Part shown: piece after piece, positions 12,245 through 14,880 of the stretch | Numbering within the stretch: position 1 is the first letter of the stretch | Layout of the letters: every line of letters begins with the position of its first letter | NCBI GenBank assembly: GCA_002938075.1 | Contig: PTLK01000020.1 | Location: forward strand, 1 to 14,880 | Direction of reading: 5' to 3' | DNA: 14,880 nucleotides | DNA from: Alphaproteobacteria bacterium MarineAlpha3_Bin3 | GTDB lineage: Bacteria > Pseudomonadota > Alphaproteobacteria > Rhodospirillales > Casp-alpha2 | The notes under the pieces: model-generated | The model's input: only the letters and a program-made list of their open reading frames with translations | The model's database searches: none | Told to the model about the DNA's origin: nothing | Program-made: the position numbers and the translations under genes

Positions 12245-13672
12245 ATGGTCGAGCAAACAAAGGAAGGCTGGCGGCTCCAATGCCAGATTGTATACAATAG
12301 AGAACAAAGAGGGGAGTCCCAGATCATTTCCGTACCCGAACGACAACTTTCGGCGCTCAGCGCCACGGCTGCCCGCAAAGCGATGGAGGCCGGCGAATTC
12401 ACCGCCGAGGAACTGACCCGGGCCTGTCTGGACCGTATCGCCGAACGCGAAGACGTGGTCGGCGCCTGGGCATCCTTGGACGAAAACCTGGCCCTTGACC
12501 AGGCCCGGGCGCTGGATGCCAAGAAAGACGCCGGCGAGGCGCTGGGGCCACTGCACGGCCTACCGGTGGGCGTCAAGGATATCTTCGATACCGCCGACAT
12601 GCCGACCGAATGCGGGTCCGAATATTACGCCGGACGCCAGCCGCTGGAGGATTCGGCGGTGGCGGCGCTGCTTCGCCGGGCCGGGGCGGTGATCATGGGC
12701 AAGACGGTGACCACGGAATGGGCGCTCTCGGCGCCGGGAAAGACGGCCAATCCCCATGATCCGAAACGCACCCCCGGCGGTTCTTCCTCCGGTTCGGCGG
12801 CGTCGGTTGCCGATAACATGGTGCCGCTGTCCATCGGCACCCAGACCGGCGGCTCGATGATCCGTCCGGCGTCCTTTTGCGGCGTTTTCGGCTACAAGCC
12901 GACCTTCGGGTCCATCCCCCGGTGCGGCATAAGCATGCTCGCCCGGCGGCTGGATACCATCGGCGTCTATGGCCGCGAGGTCGAAGACCTCGCCCTCTTG
13001 GCCGACGCGCTGATGGCCCACGACCCCGGGGACTGGGACATGCGTTCGTCCCCGGGCCAGGAGCTGGTGGCGGCGCTGGAAGAAAAGCCGGCCAATCCGC
13101 CCCGTCTTGCCTTCGTCCGCACGCCGGCCTGGGAGGAGGCCGAGGACGACATGGCCAAGGCCCTGGAGGAATATATCGCCGGCCTCGGCGATGTGGTTCG
13201 GGAGGTCGAACTGGAAGGCGTTTTCGCCGATATCGTTTCCACCCACAGGACCGTCATTCATGCCAACGTCGCTGCCAACCTGGGCGAAGTGGCGGAAAAG
13301 GCGCCGGACAAGATGCGCAAGGAAACCATGGAACGGGTGGATGCCGGCAACGCCATCGCGTCGGCCGATTACATCCGGGCGCTGGGCCGGGCCGAAGCGC
13401 AGGCCCAGGCGCTGGACCGGCTGTTCGACCACTATGATGCCCTGCTCGCTCCGTCGGCGACCGGACAGGCGCCCGTGGGTCTTGGCTTCACCGGCAACCA
13501 TGTTTTCAACGGCATGTGGACGCTTTTGGGTGTGCCCTCGGTTTCGGTGCCGTTGCTCAAAGGCGCCGACGGCATGCCCATCGGCGTCCAGGTGATCGGC
13601 CGCCGGGGAGAGGACGCGAAGGCCCTGAAGACGGCTCGTTGGCTGTGGGACCGGTTCGAGGATAAAGGATAA
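12245..13672 (+). CDS. Amidase-signature family amidohydrolase
   Basis: Hydrolyses an unknown amide through a Ser-cisSer-Lys triad. Numbered from ATG 12245 (475 residues), the triad is Lys111 in GLPVGVKDIFDT, Ser180 in TPGGSSSGSAASVA and nucleophile Ser204 in GTQTGGSMIRPASFCG. The final part has LLGVPSVSVPL and GMPIGVQVIG. The usual Asp of GTDTGGS is Gln. The start is uncertain. ATG 12245 has no ribosome binding site, and the residues from it to about 12322 look non-coding and cover an operator. A strong AGAGGGGAG (12308-12316) instead points to ATT 12326 or ATC 12323, giving a 448-residue protein with Lys84/Ser153/Ser177, close to family norms. ATG 12383 would cut the first helix. The divergent gntR and downstream dipeptide permease suggest uptake and breakdown of an amide or peptide; the substrate cannot be named. 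Confidence 0.93.
   Translation: MVEQTKEGWRLQCQIVYNREQRGESQIISVPERQLSALSATAARKAMEAGEFTAEELTRACLDRIAEREDVVGAWASLDENLALDQARALDAKKDAGEALGPLHGLPVGVKDIFDTADMPTECGSEYYAGRQPLEDSAVAALLRRAGAVIMGKTVTTEWALSAPGKTANPHDPKRTPGGSSSGSAASVADNMVPLSIGTQTGGSMIRPASFCGVFGYKPTFGSIPRCGISMLARRLDTIGVYGREVEDLALLADALMAHDPGDWDMRSSPGQELVAALEEKPANPPRLAFVRTPAWEEAEDDMAKALEEYIAGLGDVVREVELEGVFADIVSTHRTVIHANVAANLGEVAEKAPDKMRKETMERVDAGNAIASADYIRALGRAEAQAQALDRLFDHYDALLAPSATGQAPVGLGFTGNHVFNGMWTLLGVPSVSVPLLKGADGMPIGVQVIGRRGEDAKALKTARWLWDRFEDKG
12287..12298. promoter_or_regulatory. Palindromic GntR/FadR-type operator
   Basis: ATTGTATACAAT is a perfect 12-bp palindrome between the divergent gntR and amidase genes. It fits the FadR-subfamily pattern TNGTNNACNA. 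It also contains TACAAT, a five-of-six -10 element for the amidase direction, so binding would block transcription. Confidence 0.65.
12308..12316 (+). promoter_or_regulatory. Strong ribosome binding site pointing to a non-canonical amidase start
   Basis: AGAGGGGAG is followed six bases later by ATC (12323) and nine bases later by ATT (12326), both in the amidase frame, with no ATG, GTG or TTG at a suitable distance. ATT is a rare but real bacterial start codon (known in infC). This site decides between possible starts of the amidase. Confidence 0.5.
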
Positions 13673-13769
13673 TTAATCAGGACAAAGACTGGTTTGAAGG
13701 TTGTGACCGCAACCCTTATTTTGGTCTCTAGCATCCGCCATCGGCTATTTCATTGACAAGGCAAAAACA

Positions 13770-14672
13770 TTGGGCACCATCGCCGAAATCGACGCCGAAA
13801 CCGAATTCGAGGAGCTGGTAGAGAAAAAACCCTGGCCGCAAGTCGTTGCCAAGCTCGCCCGCAGGCAACCGCTTGGCGCCTTCGGGTTCGGCATCGTCGT
13901 CATCATGCTCCTGCTGTCGGCGTTCGCTGAATTCGTGACCGTCTATGATCCGGAATTGAACGCCTTTGAGGTTATGCTGACGCCGCCCGGCGACCAGTTT
14001 TTCCTGGGCACCGATCAATTCGGCCGCGATGTTCTGACCCGGATCATCTTCGGGGCCAGGACGGCGCTGTTAGTCGGTTTCTCCGCCGCCTTCATGGGCG
14101 CCTCCGCCGGCTTGGTCCTGGGCGTCGCCAGCGCCTATTTCGGCGGCACTTTCGATCTTTTATTTCAGCGCGTCATGGACGTATTCCTGGCCTTCCCGTT
14201 GATCATCATGGCGCTGGCCATCGTTTCCATTTTCGGACCCGGACTGGAAAACGTCATCATCGCCATCACCATTCCGTTCATCCCGCAGTGCGCGCGGGTG
14301 GTGCGCTCCAACGCGCTGGCCATCCGCGAGATCCCCTATGTGGATGCGGCCCGCGCGCTGGGCTTCGGCCATGCCCGGATTATCCTCCGCCATATGGTGC
14401 CCAACGTCATGGCGCCGTTCCTGATCATGCTCTCGACTTTCGTCGGCCATGCCATCCTGCTGGAGGCGTCGTTGAGTTACTTAGGCTTGGGCGTCCAGGA
14501 GCCGACGCCGGCCTGGGGCCTGATGCTGCAGGGCGGCGCCGAGGAATACGCCGAAAGCGCACCATGGATGGCGATCTGGCCCGGCATCGCCATCAGCCTC
14601 GCCGTGTTCGGCTTCAACCTGTTCGGCGACGCCTTGCGCGACGTCCTCGATCCGAAGCTGCGCTCGCTGTAG
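13770..14672 (+). CDS. ABC transporter permease, DppC/OppC (peptide/nickel) family
   Basis: A 300-residue inner-membrane permease for dipeptides, oligopeptides or similar solutes. The N-terminal OppC segment (about 22-60, with the first membrane helix about 36-55) is followed by the DQFGRDVLTRIIFGARTALL signature (82-101). The BPD_transp_1 core has helices about 98-120, 138-156, 160-176, 215-235 and 268-288. The EAA loop that contacts the ATPase is YVDAARALGFGHARIILRHM (190-209), then LLEASLSYLGLGVQEPTPAWG. The start is TTG 13770, with AAGG seven to eight bases upstream; MGTIAEIDAE matches what I recall of related proteins. These permeases work as DppB-DppC pairs with ATPases and a binding protein. 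None of these is seen on either side, and a terminator-like hairpin follows at once, so the gene is an orphan here. The gap 13673-13769 holds no recognisable gene. Confidence 0.93.
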   Translation: MGTIAEIDAETEFEELVEKKPWPQVVAKLARRQPLGAFGFGIVVIMLLLSAFAEFVTVYDPELNAFEVMLTPPGDQFFLGTDQFGRDVLTRIIFGARTALLVGFSAAFMGASAGLVLGVASAYFGGTFDLLFQRVMDVFLAFPLIIMALAIVSIFGPGLENVIIAITIPFIPQCARVVRSNALAIREIPYVDAARALGFGHARIILRHMVPNVMAPFLIMLSTFVGHAILLEASLSYLGLGVQEPTPAWGLMLQGGAEEYAESAPWMAIWPGIAISLAVFGFNLFGDALRDVLDPKLRSL

Positions 14673-14674
14673 AG

Positions 14675-14707
14675 GGAGCCGAAAACGGCTCCAACCGGTC
14701 GCTTTTT
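14675..14707 (+). terminator. Rho-independent-like terminator after the permease gene
   Basis: GGAGCCG-AAAA-CGGCTCC (14675-14692) is a perfect 7-bp stem with a tetraloop, three bases after the permease stop. A run of five T (14703-14707) follows ten bases later, later than ideal, so efficiency is uncertain. Confidence 0.6.
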
Positions 14708-14733
14708 CTATGATCGGGGCGGCGTCGATTTAA

Positions 14734-14871
14734 CTGGATGCCAGCGACTATCACGGCACGGGCCACGACATCAGCGAAATCACCTGGGCCGTCAACTCGA
14801 CACCGAGAAAATGCCTCGGCGACAAAACACCTGCCGAGGCATTCCTCGAAAACCTCAGGTGTTGCACTTGA
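14734..14871 (+). pseudogene. IS30-family transposase, C-terminal fragment
   Basis: The frame from 14734 to the TGA at 14869-14871 reads ITWAVNSTPRKCLGDKTPAE followed by AFLENLRCCT. This is the conserved end of IS30-family transposases (compare LNTTPRKCLGYKTPAEVF), which carries the last catalytic Glu region of the DDE domain. An in-frame TAA at 14731 and the terminator just upstream show that the rest of the gene is missing. About 45 residues remain. The bases after the stop up to the window edge may hold the right terminal repeat of the element, which cannot be confirmed without sequence beyond 14880. Confidence 0.82.
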
Positions 14872-14880
14872 TCTGAGATT

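Noticed and set aside
12560..13501. Minus-strand frame of 313 codons opposite the amidase.
   Set aside because: It is antisense to conserved amidase motifs with no recognisable domain.
1..14880. tRNA or rRNA genes, CRISPR arrays, attachment sites or replication origins.
   Set aside because: No cloverleaf with a T-loop motif, no regularly spaced repeats and no origin-type clusters were recognised by eye; a covariance-model scan was not possible.

Overview
The window is GC-rich chromosomal DNA with dense, mostly overlapping or short-spaced genes. Gene content (PhaR-type regulator, PraR-like XRE regulator, single-domain QueF, PHA synthase with a small partner, GntR/amidase/dipeptide-permease locus) points to an alphaproteobacterium, most likely in or near the Rhodospirillales. 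This placement is inferred from protein character, not from a marker gene.

Region 1 (1-2652) is a polyhydroxyalkanoate locus. On the minus strand a small PhaE/phasin-like protein gene overlaps out of frame with a PHA synthase gene, followed by the start of an acetyl-CoA acetyltransferase gene (phaA) cut by the window edge. Divergently, phaR encodes the PHA-responsive repressor. The shared intergenic region carries a PhaR-type TGC-rich site and an inverted repeat next to two TATAAT hexamers.

Region 2 (2653-4113) holds a PraR-like XRE regulator and a convergent, exported FGE/SUMF1-domain protein that appears to lack the catalytic cysteines.

Region 3 (4136-10973) is a nearly complete queuosine pathway in 6.8 kb. 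queG diverges from queC-queE-queD. Then come the remnant of a hybrid histidine kinase, a queF gene, and queA-tgt with an ATGA overlap. QueC, QueE and QueD make preQ0 from a GTP-derived pterin, QueF reduces it to preQ1, Tgt inserts preQ1 into tRNA, QueA adds epoxycyclopentanediol and QueG reduces epoxyqueuosine to queuosine. Only the GTP cyclohydrolase step (folE) is not seen. The striking item is QueF: it is fused to an N-terminal cI/XRE-type helix-turn-helix domain. Its AT-rich promoter (perfect TTGACA) carries a perfect 10-bp inverted repeat. This suggests a bifunctional enzyme/autorepressor that might tie queuosine supply to transcription.

Region 4 (11072-14880) has a cold-shock protein gene, a GntR/FCD regulator divergent from an amidase-signature enzyme with a perfect ATTGTATACAAT palindrome between them, and an orphan DppC-type permease with a terminator-like hairpin. 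It ends with the 3' end of an IS30-family transposase. The absence of the partner permease and the transposase scrap suggest an eroded locus. No rRNA, tRNA or CRISPR array was recognised.
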